In this document: positions 45,380 to 56,671 of the stretch, piece after piece
How the letters are laid out: each line of letters starts with the position of its first letter
Numbering within the stretch: the first letter of the stretch is position 1
Assembly (NCBI GenBank): GCA_946811695.1
Contig: OX328123.1
Location: forward strand, 29,343,037 to 29,407,036
DNA from: Gonocerus acuteangulatus
Taxonomy: Eukaryota; Arthropoda; Insecta; Hemiptera; Coreidae
Direction: 5' to 3'
DNA length: 64,000 bases
Position numbers and translations under genes: made by a program
The notes under the pieces: model-generated
The model's input: only the letters and a program-made list of their open reading frames with translations
What the model was told of the DNA's origin: nothing
Databases searched by the model: none

Positions 45380-45467
45380 ACTGGATACACCTACGAGGGT
45401 TCACTAGGATGTAACTCTTAAGAGTTCTGGATACATCTAAAAGACTGGCTATATAAGTGTCAAGAGT

Positions 45468-45913
45468 CATGGGCATATATAAGGGGGGCCGAGGGGCTGC
45501 AGCCCTCCCCCCCCCCCCCCCCCCGAAATTTTGGTTTGCTGATAAAATTTCATGTAAAAAAAAAAACCGAAAAAAGTTTTGTACATTTACCCTGGTTAAC
45601 TAGCTATCCCGAGGACCTGAAAACGCATCGTCCTTGCAACGCATGCTGCCTTGGCTTGCCTGCTCTAACCAACTAAAACTTCAAACCCCTCTAAATATAC
45701 TTAAAAATTCGAATATCAAAAAATCCTTTCTTAGCGATTGTTTACGTTATATAGGGACTGTCCATGCAAAAGTTTTCTGCCATGCGGCAGGCTGGGCGAT
45801 GATAAGTGAGTGGTACTTGACAAATATATGTATAGTAGATTTTCCCGACACCCCAAATGCCAAGGTTCATTCACCCCCCCCCCCCCCACAATTATTTTCA
45901 ATATACGTTAGTG
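45468..45913 (+). mobile_element. hAT-type MITE, CATGGGCGTATATA family, copy 2
   Basis: Left end CATGGGCATATATAAGGGGGG then GCTGCAGCCCTCCCC; inverted right end ACGTATATTGAAAATAATTG after a C15 run. Flanks TCAAGAGT and ACCAGAGT match 6/8. Interior AAATTTTGGTTTGCTG and AAATTTCATGTAAAAAA recall the 22.0-kb piece. Confidence 0.55.
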
Positions 45914-45921
45914 ACCAGAGT

Positions 45922-46751
45922 ACTGGATACAGCTAAGGGAATGCCTAGGATCCAACTGTCAAGTGTACCGGAAGCACCTAGGAGATTGGCGGGTCATTTC
46001 AAGAGAAGTAGATACCCCGAAAAAAGAGAGGAAGTTGACAGCAGTTGATACCAAATGAGTGATTGCAGTTGTTGCAGTCGGTAGTATAGGAAACACATAG
46101 GGATAGGCCCGAGTTGAAGCTGTTAAGTTTAGTTTGTCAACCCCGGCAGAGGGTAAGGTTGTACCTGTCAAGAGGCCTTAGGAGGCAGGGCTTGCTAGAT
46201 GTTTTGACTGTAACACCCCCTCCATCGCTACCTGGGCGTGTCGGCCTCTTTCATCTCGCCTTTGATCTAAGCCGCCGGACCACCTCTTGTCCTTATAATC
46301 GGATGCGTGCCCTTCCTAACGCTCCTAAGAGGCAGACATGGGCATAATGGCAACAATTACCTTGACCACCCTACATGACGGTATACATGCTCTGGAAACC
46401 AGAGCTAAGTTGGTTAATTATCGCTAATGGATTAGAGGACATGTATGATACCATACAATATGTAATTACAATCTGATTAATCAAGCGATAAACTAAACAC
46501 TCGCCCTCATCTCGCAAGTCCGTGACACTAAAACGCCCATGTATGGTGTTGCACACAACCAAGATAAACCCAACTTTTTATTTGAAAACGTTTTTATCTT
46601 TGCAATGAATTGTATGCAAAGAACTGAGATTTTTAAAAAAGAATTTTACAGACATCTTGATAATTGTGAATGAATTTTGATGAATACGGTTTTCCCTTCA
46701 CATGGAAACAAACAATTCATCGTCAAGCATGCCCCGTTGGTTTTGTACATG

Positions 46752-46760
<9 letters not shown>
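45922..46760. other. Unassigned interval
   Basis: A GC-richer patch at 46140-46340 has no recognisable domain. Nothing else found. Confidence 0.35.

Positions 46761-46824
<64 letters not shown>
46761..46824. repeat. (AT)n microsatellite
   Basis: About 30 TA units. Confidence 0.95.
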
Positions 46825-46828
<4 letters not shown>

Positions 46829-47374
46829 CTATGAGTTTTACGCATATTACTTTTGGACACACAGACACACCAGAAGCAATTTTTTTGTGTAGTTTAAAAA
46901 ATTACACATTATAAAAAAATGACTGAACTATATACTTTTTATAGAAATTTAGACGTGACAATTTGCATAAAACCACTAAAGAGGGGATGTATCTAACCGT
47001 TTTCAAGAAAACTTGAAAAAGTGGAATTCCAGTATTTGAAACTCAAAAAATACGGTGGGGATATTTTTTCTATCATAAAACATGTCTCTCCGTATTTTTT
47101 TAGGAATTTTTCTAGGAAATATAAATGTTCGTTAATTTTGGAAAAACACAAGTAGGTAATAATAAAAAAAATATATTACCAGAAACGTGCATTTCTGAAT
47201 GTTTAAGTAATATATTTTAATTTTTTATATTGGGCTTTAATGTCCTTTGAACTTGTAGGTTTATTTTTATTTATTGCCTCTCATTTTAATGATGTTTTCT
47301 TGATGTGTTAGGTGTTTATTTTCAATTAGTCCTTTAGAGCCACTATAAATTGAGACTTCTCCAAAACAATGAAA
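46825..47374. other. AT-rich interval
   Basis: No recognised feature. Confidence 0.4.
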
Positions 47375-47391
47375 ATAAATTAGTAAAAAAA

Positions 47392-47675
47392 GTCAAGGTA
47401 TGGTTGGTATTCGGCTAGGAGTGAAAACTTCAGACCTTCAGGTAGAAATCTATATCGGACGTTTCGGCTGCACTTTAGCAGCCTTCTTCAGCACTAAAAA
47501 ATGCCTAAGGGGGAGGGAGGAAGACCAAGAAGACATTTAGGCGATCATGGTTGAATGTATGAAAAACGTCCAATATAGAATTCTACCTTAAGGTGTGACG
47601 TTCTTTCTCCTAGTCGAATCCCAACCATCCCTTGACTTCGTATCACTGCAACGGCTAACTATCTCCATCTCCATT
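47392..47675. mobile_element. Compact palindromic PLE, 284 bp
   Basis: The left arm TCAAGGTATGGTTGG...ATTCGGCTAGGAG and the inverted right arm CGAAGTCAAGGGATGG...ATTCGACTAGGAG flank a central part holding one hammerhead and a GGRPRR mini-frame. The right arm starts at GAAAAACGTCC, so its own hammerhead has lost core and helix II. On the right only, the extension TGCAACGGCTAACTATCTCC lies outside the arm. A perfect 17-base duplication ATAAATTAGTAAAAAAA lies at 47375-47391 and 47676-47692. Confidence 0.88.
47455..47497 (-). ncRNA. Hammerhead ribozyme motif
   Basis: On the minus strand: CTGAAGA (47485-47491), helix II GGCTGC/GCAGCC with loop TAAAGT, GAAA, CGTC, then CGATATAG. Core intact; helix I weak. 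Confidence 0.65.
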
Positions 47676-47837
47676 ATAAATTAGTAAAAAAAAAAAGAAA
47701 AATTAAAATGCAGGAAAATTTCCCAGATATATACATAAAACATGCCTGCCGGATCGCCTCTTGTTTATAACGGACTTCTGCGCTATTATTAGACAAGGAT
47801 ACCCATTGATTGGCATCCATTAAAATGCCATATGATT

Positions 47838-47912
47838 TCTCTAGCGGTCACCCAACCAAGTAATAGCTAAGCCTGATATTGTTCAACTTGGGTGTTCTTT
47901 TATAACCGGTGT
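47838..47912 (-). repeat. 5S-rRNA-derived sequence (SINE3-like or pseudogene)
   Basis: On the minus strand the internal promoter of 5S rRNA can be followed: CACCGGTT, AAGTTGAACAATATC (A box), AGGCTTAG (intermediate element), CTATTACTTGGTTGGGTGACC (C box region). The canonical gene has TAGTACTTGGATGGGTGACC. The 5' end of 5S and its 3' stem are not preserved, so it is not a functional 5S gene. A 5S-headed SINE or a processed pseudogene is likely; no duplication was found. Confidence 0.7.
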
Positions 47913-48458
47913 ATTGCATATGAAAATGTCCGCTTCTCGCAACTTGTTATTACAAAATCGCTTATAAATCACGATTTAGCCAATGTTCAATGTTTGGGTA
48001 AGACCAAAAATTGCTGTTAAACTGAATCCTTGACCATGAGTACGATTATCAAAATACCAAACATGAAGCAAGGCACAGCAAAGCAAACATGGGAGGAATG
48101 TCAATATCTCTATTAGCTCTGGGAGCCACAAACCACTCCTTGGTGTCAAGGTTTGCTAATCCTGCCTCTGAATCGTCGCAATCGTCATCGTGGTTTGTAT
48201 AGTATTGGCGAATGGAAGCAGAAGTTGGGAGTAGGAGATCCGTATTCAGGAGCAATTATTTCGCGTTGGCAACTCTCGCCGGGCATCTACAGGCTGCAAC
48301 GCATGCATATTGCACATGGTTTTCCAATTCGGCTGCCACACATTCACGTCCGACGTTGATTAATGTTTGGGGATACTAAACGTGCTGAAGCTATTCGCAT
48401 ACATATGTATTAAAATAATTTTTTGAGAGTTTGTATTTTTATTTATTACTCTTAATAT
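47913..48458. other. Unassigned interval
   Basis: Frames at 48049-48255 and 48153-48359 overlap on opposite strands and show no domain. Confidence 0.35.
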
Positions 48459-48505
48459 TAAACGGAATGGACGTTACAATTTAAGTAAATAAATAATACT
48501 AAACG
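48459..48505 (+). mobile_element. Family C SINE tail fragment
   Basis: AATGGACGTTACAATTTAAGTAAATAAATA matches the terminal part of the SINE at 8926 (TAATGGACGTTACAATTAAA). Only the tail remains. Confidence 0.5.
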
Positions 48506-48676
48506 TAGAGTCCACCCCACAAGGGAGAGTTTCGTTTTTAGTGCTTTAAATGGTCCGACTTCAATGGTTTATGAACTCTTCATCCTTTATTTACATTTTA
48601 TATTGCGAGAAAATTATGTGAATTCTTTTCTTATTCAGAAGGCATATACTGATTTAGCGATAGTCAAGAAAAATTG

Positions 48677-48679
<3 letters not shown>

Positions 48680-48722
<43 letters not shown>
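48680..48722. repeat. (AT)n microsatellite
   Basis: Pure TA run. Confidence 0.95.
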
Positions 48723-48727
<5 letters not shown>

Positions 48728-50707
48728 TGTCACTGATACGGCTTTCGTTTCCGGCGGAAGTTCTTTCATAATTAAAACTGGCATTTCCTGATTTCCTGTT
48801 TTATGATGAACTTTTTGATAATGCTAATGATTTAACATTAATATAAAATATTAAAAAATCGATTAAAATAATGGACGCAACTGTTACAAGTGGGAAGGAA
48901 TTCCTTCTAAATATATCGCTACCAAAAACACCCATTTGAAGAAGAAATCTTGAAATCTTTTGCTCAATTGCTAGATGCTCACTGCTGACAACATACTTTG
49001 CTGATATTTCCCTTGTGTCGATCAGATACTCTTACACACCAGGGTTAGACAATCCCTAAGGGGTCAGCTTTACGGGTTAGGAATCCCTGCAGTGGGTATG
49101 CGTTGATCCCCGGATGCTCTACGTCTAATATCGTGTATAGAGCAGTATTACTGTTAAGTAGATTTTTTTTTTTAAGTACCCAAACCACCATTTTTCTTTA
49201 TAATCCAAAATAAACCAAAAGATATATACAAGTCAAAAGCTGCCCTAAGTCACTATTCCACGCGGAGAAACAGAAAGTAGAGACAGAAAGAGAAAGAAGA
49301 AGAGAGGAGAGGGAGAAGTTATGTCTCTTACAGTTCGCAATTTCTTTTACCTTCTTCAATGAATAACGTTGACAACCAATAGACAAAACAAACTTCTGTT
49401 TAAGTCTACAATGACCTCAGTTATGGTTTAATGCTTGTATATTATTTCTGTAAAAATTCTGATTCTAAAAGGTCCATGGGACCAAAGGTTACTGTTTTGG
49501 TTCTTAAAGAAGGGGAGAAACTCATTATATTGATTCAAGTATAATTGAGTGTAATTGAGGATTCCTCAAATGATCTACGACCATTTCCAGGATTTTTTTC
49601 CTGAATAAAATGATTTTGGAGAATAAAAAGTAGCAATTAAGAAATTAATTCGCTCATCGTGGATATCATCGAAACAGCCAAGAATTTTGGAGTGACGATA
49701 TAAAGAGGAGTTGGAATTGAACTTTTGATTGCCAACCCCATTTGAATGTTTTATGAAACGTTCCTCCACGGTTGAGTTGCCGATTCCGCGAAGGAGGCGA
49801 CGTTCCATGAACGTGTTGACGCTAATAGGGAAGGCGAAATACCACAAAACATGAATAAGTGAGTGGGTGTAGTGTGACATTTGTCGCCTGCTTGAGCTAC
49901 ACTGGATTCGCTCAAGCGCGACCACTTGTCCGTTACATTTTATGAGTAACCTTGTAGAGAGGAATAATGTTGGATTATACGTTAACAGAGCTGATGATTT
50001 CAGTATCTGATTTCACAACTGAAACCGATGATCGATATCATCAAAAGTGCTATCAGTATATACCTGAGATATTGTGAGAAATTATTAGACATGCATATCA
50101 GTGATTATCATCGTATACTTATTGAATAGCAGATATGATATCATCCGTAAGTTCCATCAGTGTATAACTGAATATTGTATCGAACAGCTCCAGTTCCATT
50201 ATTAGGCAGCTGATATGACATCAGTAATTATCATCGTGAAGTTATTTTAGAACCAAATGATATCATCTCGATCACTTCCATCGGTGAAAAGCAGCAATAT
50301 TAGGTGGTGTATTGAATATCTGATGTCGCATTAGTAGGGTTTCGTATAATTGAATATTATAAAAATCTAACCTTTTGGAAGTATTTATAATAACCTAGAG
50401 ATATAATAGTTTTCGGTATTTACAATGTCCTATGTGTAATTATCAGGCGGCTGTATCACAGGATTTTACTGTTAAGTGATTTGTTATCAGCTGACAGAGT
50501 TTTCAGGGAATATCTTTAGTAACAGTAATGACTTAAGGTTACAGCTAGTATCTCGTCATTTTATAGTTCTATCGGTGAATATAGTTAACTGCTGACGGTT
50601 AATTAGTAGCAACTAGTGATTTCTAATAAGGAGACGATGAAGTAGAATTAATTTTCGATTTCTCTTTTTAGTTTATTTTTAATAATTAAATGACCTTTAA
50701 TATAATA
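48723..50707. other. Unassigned interval
   Basis: Between about 49990 and 50600 the words GATATCATC, TATCAGTG and TATCATCGT recur irregularly (TGATGATCGATATCATC, GATTATCATCGTATAC, ATATGATATCATCCGT), suggesting an old decayed satellite. A 116-residue minus-strand frame at 49575-49925 has no recognisable domain. Confidence 0.4.
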
Positions 50708-50717
50708 ATAGGCGAAA

Positions 50718-51008
50718 AAAAAGCAGTTCCGTAACAGGCCACGAGGGCCCAGAGGGGCTGAGACTGTAGAGGCATTCAATTCTTGACCATACGGCACACT
50801 AGGGAGATAGTGTGGCCAATACTAGGCTCTGGCCGCCTTATTTTTCCCTTTGCAGGTACCCATTAATTAATCAATTAATTAATTTAAAGCTGGGTGAGGT
50901 TACGATGACACTACAAGATAAAAATCTTTAGTGTGTGCTGGAGTTTTGAACCTGGGTCCTCCAGTTCATTAGTCGAGTGCTCTACCACTGAGCTAACCTC
51001 GCACCTAC
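50718..51008 (-). mobile_element. Family A SINE with deletion in the body
   Basis: Minus-strand copy with head GCGAGGTTAGCTCAGTGGTA, loop CTAATGA, and tail ending TTACGGAACTGC before an A run. Flanks ATAGGCGAAA at 50708-50717 and 51009-51018 form a perfect 10-base duplication. The body hairpin segment is missing, as in the copy at 35915. Confidence 0.9.
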
Positions 51009-51186
51009 ATAGGCGAAACCTCAATGGAATGTAAATTCACAATTTATATATGTTTATTCTCTTTCCTGTGTGTTTAACAATCAAACGGATTATACAGAAG
51101 AGTTTTTGTGTGAAGTTAGACCAAGGAAAATATATTCATATATTTAATAGCTAATAAAACTTCACTGTAATATGAAAATATTGTTC

Positions 51187-51310
51187 TTATTAGTGACAAC
51201 TTATTGCGGCTTGGTTTTCAAGAATTCAGCGGGAATGATGAGTGCAGAAAGAAATTACGACGGCTTGATAATCAAGCCAAAACGTTGTCACTTATAAAAA
51301 ATAAATTTTT
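51187..51310. mobile_element. Decayed PLE terminus of another family
   Basis: TTAGTGACAACTTATTGCGGCTTGG (left, inverted sense) and CCAAAACGTTGTCACTTATAA (right) are inverted copies. The right side includes helix II GGCTTGA/TCAAGCC with loop TAA and AAAACGTT, hammerhead-like, but the CTGANGA core is broken (ATTACGAC). Confidence 0.45.
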
Positions 51311-51615
51311 ATTTAAAAAAAAATGTAGTTTTTATGAGCTATTATATTCTCATCTTATCTACCTTTAATTAATAATGATTAAAAACTCTATTAGACCGAT
51401 TTTGGCATATTCCTACTGATGAAAAGTTGATGCTGTAAGGTTTTTTATAGGTAAATAAACTCTCCCAAAGAAACACCACGGATGTATGAAACACGTTGGG
51501 CGAATTGTAGCTTCATTGACGTTTTACTAATATCCGGAATTTCTCCTTACGTTGTTAAAATATAAATTTTAGGTTTCGGGAGTGCCATATTGAAGAACAT
51601 GTCTGTGAAGCTTAA

Positions 51616-51821
51616 GCAGGCTACACATGATCCAGATAGGCCTTGTCAGTTAGACCTGAACGGTCCGCCTGAAATCCGGTCGCCTGAACGTGCATATATT
51701 CCGGCCGCCTGAACAGTCTTAACTGACAAACCGGCCGGAATATATACACGTTCAGGCGAGCGGCCTTCAGTCTGACCGTTCAGGCCTAACTGACAGGCCT
51801 GTCTGACCGTGTGTAGCCTGC
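51616..51821. mobile_element. Fully palindromic MITE with TTAA flanks
   Basis: The two halves are near-complete inverted copies: GCAGGCTACACA..., GTCAGTTAG.CCTGAACGGTC, CGCCTGAACGTG.ATATATTCCGGCC. TTAA lies at 51612-51615 and 51822-51825. The tetranucleotide fits piggyBac or Kolobok insertion, though the ends lack the usual piggyBac CCC. RNA or single-stranded DNA from it would form a hairpin of about 100 bp. Confidence 0.85.
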
Positions 51822-51825
51822 TTAA

Positions 51826-53766
51826 GCAGCACTTGTACGCATAACGTGGATTTTCTGGAGAGTAGACCTCCTAAAGCTTCCAGAGGATTAGGAATGGAGA
51901 CAAGAGGCATTACAGGAAGAGCAATCTTCCTAACAAGACTCATCATGGGATCGGACATCATCGGCTTCCCATGGGAACTACCGGGATGACTCGCATAGGA
52001 CAAAAAGCCGCTCCGTGATGACAACGAGTTACTACTTAAATAATAGCTGATTACAGTGCAGCACTTACAAGGAGCTAAGTGGGCGTCGGATCTAATGCTC
52101 TCCCGTTAAGCTACAACTCGTAATGAGCGGTCTCTACGCCCTTTCTTTTAGTATCGCTTTGCTCTCGCTCCAAGGATGATTTCCTTCTTCAGTATCCTGC
52201 TTGTACTGATTTCGTATATCAGCTGGCGATCATTCCAGGGAACATCTTTAGCAGCTCAAAGGTCTGGGCCAAGTAGCCATCGCATTGAATATGTCGCTTA
52301 TCCTGTTTCTAAATTATCCTTGTTGCTCAGGATTTTGGGGCAATAGACCTTCTCAGGTCGAGTTCCTTTCCTCTAAGATTTCCCTATTTAATTGCGGTTG
52401 AGACATTAATAGTTTTTCATAATTCCGAAATCCCATAGACACTACAACGCGTCCCAAAAGGGCTTCTGGTAGATATGAGCACACATTAAGCCAAAAGTAA
52501 TGAAATACGGCTCTTGCATAACAAAGAGAAAAACTCCTTTTTTCCAAAAATATGCCGACAGTTTGGCAGTCTCAACTGCCAGACGTTTCTTTAGGAAATA
52601 ACTTGATACCTCAGCTGGCTATAACATGGAGCGAAATGACAAGCGGGAAGAATTATGGAAGATTGCTCAAGAAGTCTCAACCTCACGACCTAAAACGATA
52701 TGGCGTGGCTTGTTTCTGCGTGCAACTGTCTCTCCGTGCAACTGTCTTCTGACAGAACCTCTGCGCTTAGATTGCTTTCGGCATTAGGAAATAGACAATT
52801 CTTGAAAAATCTACCTCCGGAGAAACTCGATCGACTCAAATTCAACTGCACGAATCCGAATGGCAAAATAAACCCAATGTAGTTTTAACATCTGACCATA
52901 AAATGCGTATATCTGATAAGATGTGGAACGCTTCGAATAGAACCTCCTGATACTTTATTTTTAATGGAAACCAGCAATTCCAAATTGTCAAACGTCGTTT
53001 TCGCCAACTGAGGTGGAAAAACGAAATGTGCCAGAATAATTTTATTTATTTAATTTAATCGATACTTTACCTTCCAAAACAACACAATTCTATCAATGTT
53101 TGCTTAATGAGATATTGCCAAAACTATGATTTGGAAGTTGTAAGAGCTTTTTTTGGTGTTTTTGATATGATCACGTTGAAGAGGAAAAGAAAAAAATCAG
53201 AAAAACAAATAACCCAAGAAGACATCTTATTTTGTTAGGACCTCAGTTTATAAACTTAATTATATTCGATTCTATTGAAAACTATTACTAGAAAACGTAA
53301 TAACTGGGTGGCACTTGCTATTTATTCTCATAGAGGGCGAATAAAACAACTAAACATGAATTGTATAGAAATCTATGATGTGAAGACAGAACTGTCTCGA
53401 AATTAGATGATTGTCAAAGTATTTGGGCAGCGCTTTTAGTTTGAGTGTTCCTACTTAAAGGCGTGTAAAGTTTGGTAAGATAATGTGCCTTACAACCTCG
53501 AACTCTCAATTCTTACACTCCAAGTATCTTAGGAATCGCCAAGTAATCAAAAATGTTCTGAAAAGGTTTTCGAGCGTGAAAAATTAATAAAAAGAACTAA
53601 CAAAAATTGTTTAAATACCATTTGACTACATGCACTGTACACAAGAAAGCAAGAAAATTGAATCTACTGTCACTAAATAGTGTTCTTCCGTTTTGATAAG
53701 TACGTGGCTCTCCACAATGGGAACTATAGATTCTAGTAACATTGGATCGAAATAGGAGGCAGACGA
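51826..53766. other. Unassigned interval
   Basis: A box-A-like stretch on the minus strand near 52085-52130 (GTTGTAGCTTAACGGGAGAGC) lacks a B box. GCAACTGTCTCTCCGTGCAACTGTC near 52718-52745 is a tiny direct repeat. No gene recognised. Confidence 0.35.
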
Positions 53767-54243
53767 TTGAAAACGGAGTGTAGAGGAGAAGAAGAAAAAA
53801 AGGAACCGATTAGAGAGGGAATGAGGTTGGAAGCGGCCACAAGAAGAAGGAGAAAGAGAGAGAACTGGAAAAGCACGTTCCCTTATTTGCAATTACCTCA
53901 CTTTTCCAGAGATCGCTTTTCCACTTTTTCCAGGGACCGAATCCTCCTTAAACGGCGAGCTGGAGACGCTGAAGAACCGACTGGAGAATTGAATAGGGTA
54001 ATTTTGTGGGTTTTTCAAGGATTACACAGAGCTCGGAGATTAGATAGGGCAGAAGACGATGAGTTTCTAGGGCCCGGTCTGATTGAAATGAAGAACCTCG
54101 GAATACGAACAATGCCGAAGAGAAATCGTATCTTCTTCCACCATTTGTGCGCCAAGGACGATTTCTCAATGACTTGGATTCTCCAATCGAATCAAGACCC
54201 GGCAACTGACCAACGCTTTTTGGGAAAGTTTGGTTTTCTTTAA
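53767..54243 (+). CDS. Open frame of unknown status, 158 residues
   Basis: One of the longest non-repetitive frames here. Its product would be rich in R, K and E at the start (ECRGEEEKKEP, TRRRRKREN), with no membrane segment, signal peptide or recognisable motif. A purine-rich stretch alone could keep the frame open by chance, and an opposite-strand frame covers 53948-54259. No splice structure or upstream gene context supports it. Treat as a hypothetical frame, more likely non-coding. Confidence 0.12.
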   Translation: MKTECRGEEEKKEPIREGMRLEAATRRRRKRENWKSTFPYLQLPHFSRDRFSTFSRDRILLKRRAGDAEEPTGELNRVILWVFQGLHRARRLDRAEDDEFLGPGLIEMKNLGIRTMPKRNRIFFHHLCAKDDFSMTWILQSNQDPATDQRFLGKFGFL

Positions 54244-54500
54244 GTCGACAATGATACAAATCATTTATTTGCTTAATTTAATAGATGTATCAAGAATGCT
54301 GTACGGTAGACACTCCTCCTCTTAAAACTGGTGAAGAATATAATAGAGGAACTGTAGTACAACCACATCAGCATTTTAAGAGTCACAAGGACTATCCTTT
54401 CTTTCTACCACCTCCCTCGAATGTTATTATTCCAAGTCATAACCTATATTTAAGTATATTAGAAACATATGTATGTTTATACATATAAATAATTGGAGAC

Positions 54501-54690
54501 TAGGTTACAGTCAGTGCTATGGCCTGAGTACTCCACGTCTAAGACCTTGGGTTCCAATTCCTCTAAGAATGGTGGCCTCTCTTTCAAAAAAAGTAGAAGC
54601 ATCAGCCATTTAATGGTTAGAAAAGGAAAGTTACCTGTAGATAACCCGTCCCAAATATCTGTATTATGTATAAACTGACGTAAAAAATAA
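54501..54690 (+). mobile_element. Family C SINE, diverged copy
   Basis: GGTTCCAATTCC (degenerate B box), AAGCATCAGCC, GGTTAGAAAAGG, TACCTGT, CCCGTCCCAAATATCTG and GACGTAAAAAATAAATA follow the order of the copy at 8926. It lies just upstream of a LINE relic. Confidence 0.6.
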
Positions 54691-54735
54691 ATAATGTATA
54701 AACGTTGATTACGCTGTGATATCCTAAACAAAGAC

Positions 54736-55190
54736 ATTCCTCTGGAATATCTCCACTCAGGTACAGCAGGAAACGAAACACCCAATAAAGCAGTACAATA
54801 GGGAATAGAAACATGGTGTACGTCCTGTGTTGCACGTCTACGAAAAGAGAGTAGAGTCAGAAACTACCGGGAGAAAATGAGGAATGAGCATCCTTGAAGA
54901 AGCCAGCTCAAAAGATCAAAATCACTACAAAGTTATTGAGGAATGCAGAATGAGAAAATCTAATGGAGGAAGTGGTAACAACCAGACATCGAATAGGCCA
55001 TAGTGTTATGACATATTAATATAGAGCCTTCATATCTACATGAACCGTCGTTTATGTTTTAACGATACGTCATATAATAGACGAATGTCCGGAATATAAA
55101 ACAATGTCCAGGCAATTAAATTCTCTTCGGAAAGTAGCAGAGGCTCTTGAACATTATCAGCAATATATAGACAAAATAATCCATTCCTAA
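54736..55190 (+). pseudogene. LINE ORF2 relic: RNase H end and C-terminus
   Basis: Three pieces of a Jockey/I-type ORF2 can be read in order. IPLEYLHSGTAGNETPNKAVQ (54736-54798) corresponds to the end of the RNase H domain, usually W-V-P-x-H-x-G-I-x-G-N-E-x-A-D-x-A-A. EEVVTTRHRIGHSVMTY (54966-55016) matches the T-R-L-R-I-G-H-T-x-L-T-H block. IRHIIDECPEYKTM (from about 55061) matches the V-x-H-I-L-x-E-C-P-x-Y block that closes these proteins, followed by 27 residues to the TAA at 55188-55190. Stops and frame changes separate the pieces, and the histidine-serine-glycine replaces the usual order with T for I. The RT and endonuclease domains are absent. Confidence 0.78.
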
Positions 55191-56659
55191 CAATCGGCGT
55201 TATATATAAAAAGCTATAAATAATCAAGAATAAATAAGAAATAATAATCAAGAAAAAAGATAAAAAATACGGAACTGGCTATATAAAGTAGTCCAAGTTT
55301 TAGAATTTCTGAAGTCCTAATCATTTTGCAAGTTTCTGGATCTTTCGTAATATTATTTGCTATTTGTTGCTACTGATGTATCATGTCAAGTATTATAATT
55401 ATTATAATTCAATTATTTTTTATTGTTTAAGCATTTTATAATAAGTAAAAGCTTCCCTTGTTGGCAAATACAACTTGTCATCCGAGATAAAGAGTTGCTT
55501 CAAAACTATCTATAATCTACACCGCAGATACATTAATTTCTCTACAAACAGCTGGAGTCGAATCATCCAACAAGGAACATACATAGATTAACCGACGCTG
55601 ATGTACATTTGGAAAATATGTTTCAAAAGCACCTTTCCGAGCAAAAGGTCAGCAAAAAGTGATTCTACGTCTTTCGCGCAGTGCATCTAACAGTTCATTG
55701 TCAGCGGTGCGCCGTTCGGCGTCCATTAGGGATCATAAAGATGTCATTCTTCTATTGGAAGAAATATACGCTCTGCGCGCACTTCCCCACTCGCATGATT
55801 TACTGCGCATGAGAGCGTCTGAAGCCCCGCACTTGCTACTCCTCTGTCCATCCGTTTCATGTCATTGCCTTCCTCGCCGAAGAACGAAGCGAGTCCTGAA
55901 AACACCTTGGCATCTTGTTGGACGTATGCAGAGTCACAGCATTGGAATACTCTTAGTCTAGTAGATACAAATGAATATAGATGCGCCAAATGTTCAAAAC
56001 AATAGGAACATCATGGTTCGTTGAAAGATCAAAAGAAGTGGTACTAATAAGAAGGATAAGAATAGGACATACGAATCAGACTCAAATTCATTTCTTAAAA
56101 ACAAAAACTCCAAGAAACTGTGAGGCATGCTAATTTATTTTAAACTTACATTTCTTAGAGAAATTCTCTCCTCTCCGTCAAAAAAATGAAACATATCACA
56201 TTAATGTATTTTACCGACGCAATAGACGCAATCATAAAGCTATTTATAGTAAATTATGGGAAAAGTACATGTGAAAGATTCAACACTCAAATCAATAATG
56301 ACACCCTATCGGTAGGAATTTGTGTTAGGCGGTAATGAAACTCACAATGTAACGCCAAAAAGTAATGTTCGAAGAGCCCCATATGAAAGAAGCAAAATCT
56401 CTGGACGAGGTGAGGGGAAATTTTTTCTGAATACAAATCACACAGATCTGCGACCTAAAAACTGCTTAAGATTTTTTGACTGTTTCCCGTCTGTTAGGAC
56501 TTTCCTTCGAAGGAAAGTAGCTATTGAGGTTGCAATTTTTTTTTTACTTCCATATTATTTATCATCACTCCCAGAAATGATAGAAAACGAAAAAAAGGCG
56601 GTACGGATGAAGGAGGGTGTAGTAGGATAGAAGAAAGAGGTGTAAAGATGCCCAAAATC
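55191..56659. other. Unassigned interval
   Basis: Frames at 55659-55961 (plus) and 55744-55989 (minus) overlap on opposite strands without domains. Nothing else recognised. Confidence 0.35.
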
Positions 56660-56671
56660 ATGTCATAACAA

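Noticed and set aside
47838..47912. Functional 5S rRNA gene
   Set aside because: Only the internal promoter region is recognisable; the terminal stem sequences are missing.
52085..52130. tRNA-like sequence on the minus strand
   Set aside because: Only an A-box-like stretch is present; there is no B box or T arm, so support is too weak.
53767..54243. Confident new gene for the 158-residue frame
   Set aside because: Purine-rich composition can keep a frame open; no domain, signal or exon structure supports it, so it is listed only with very low confidence.
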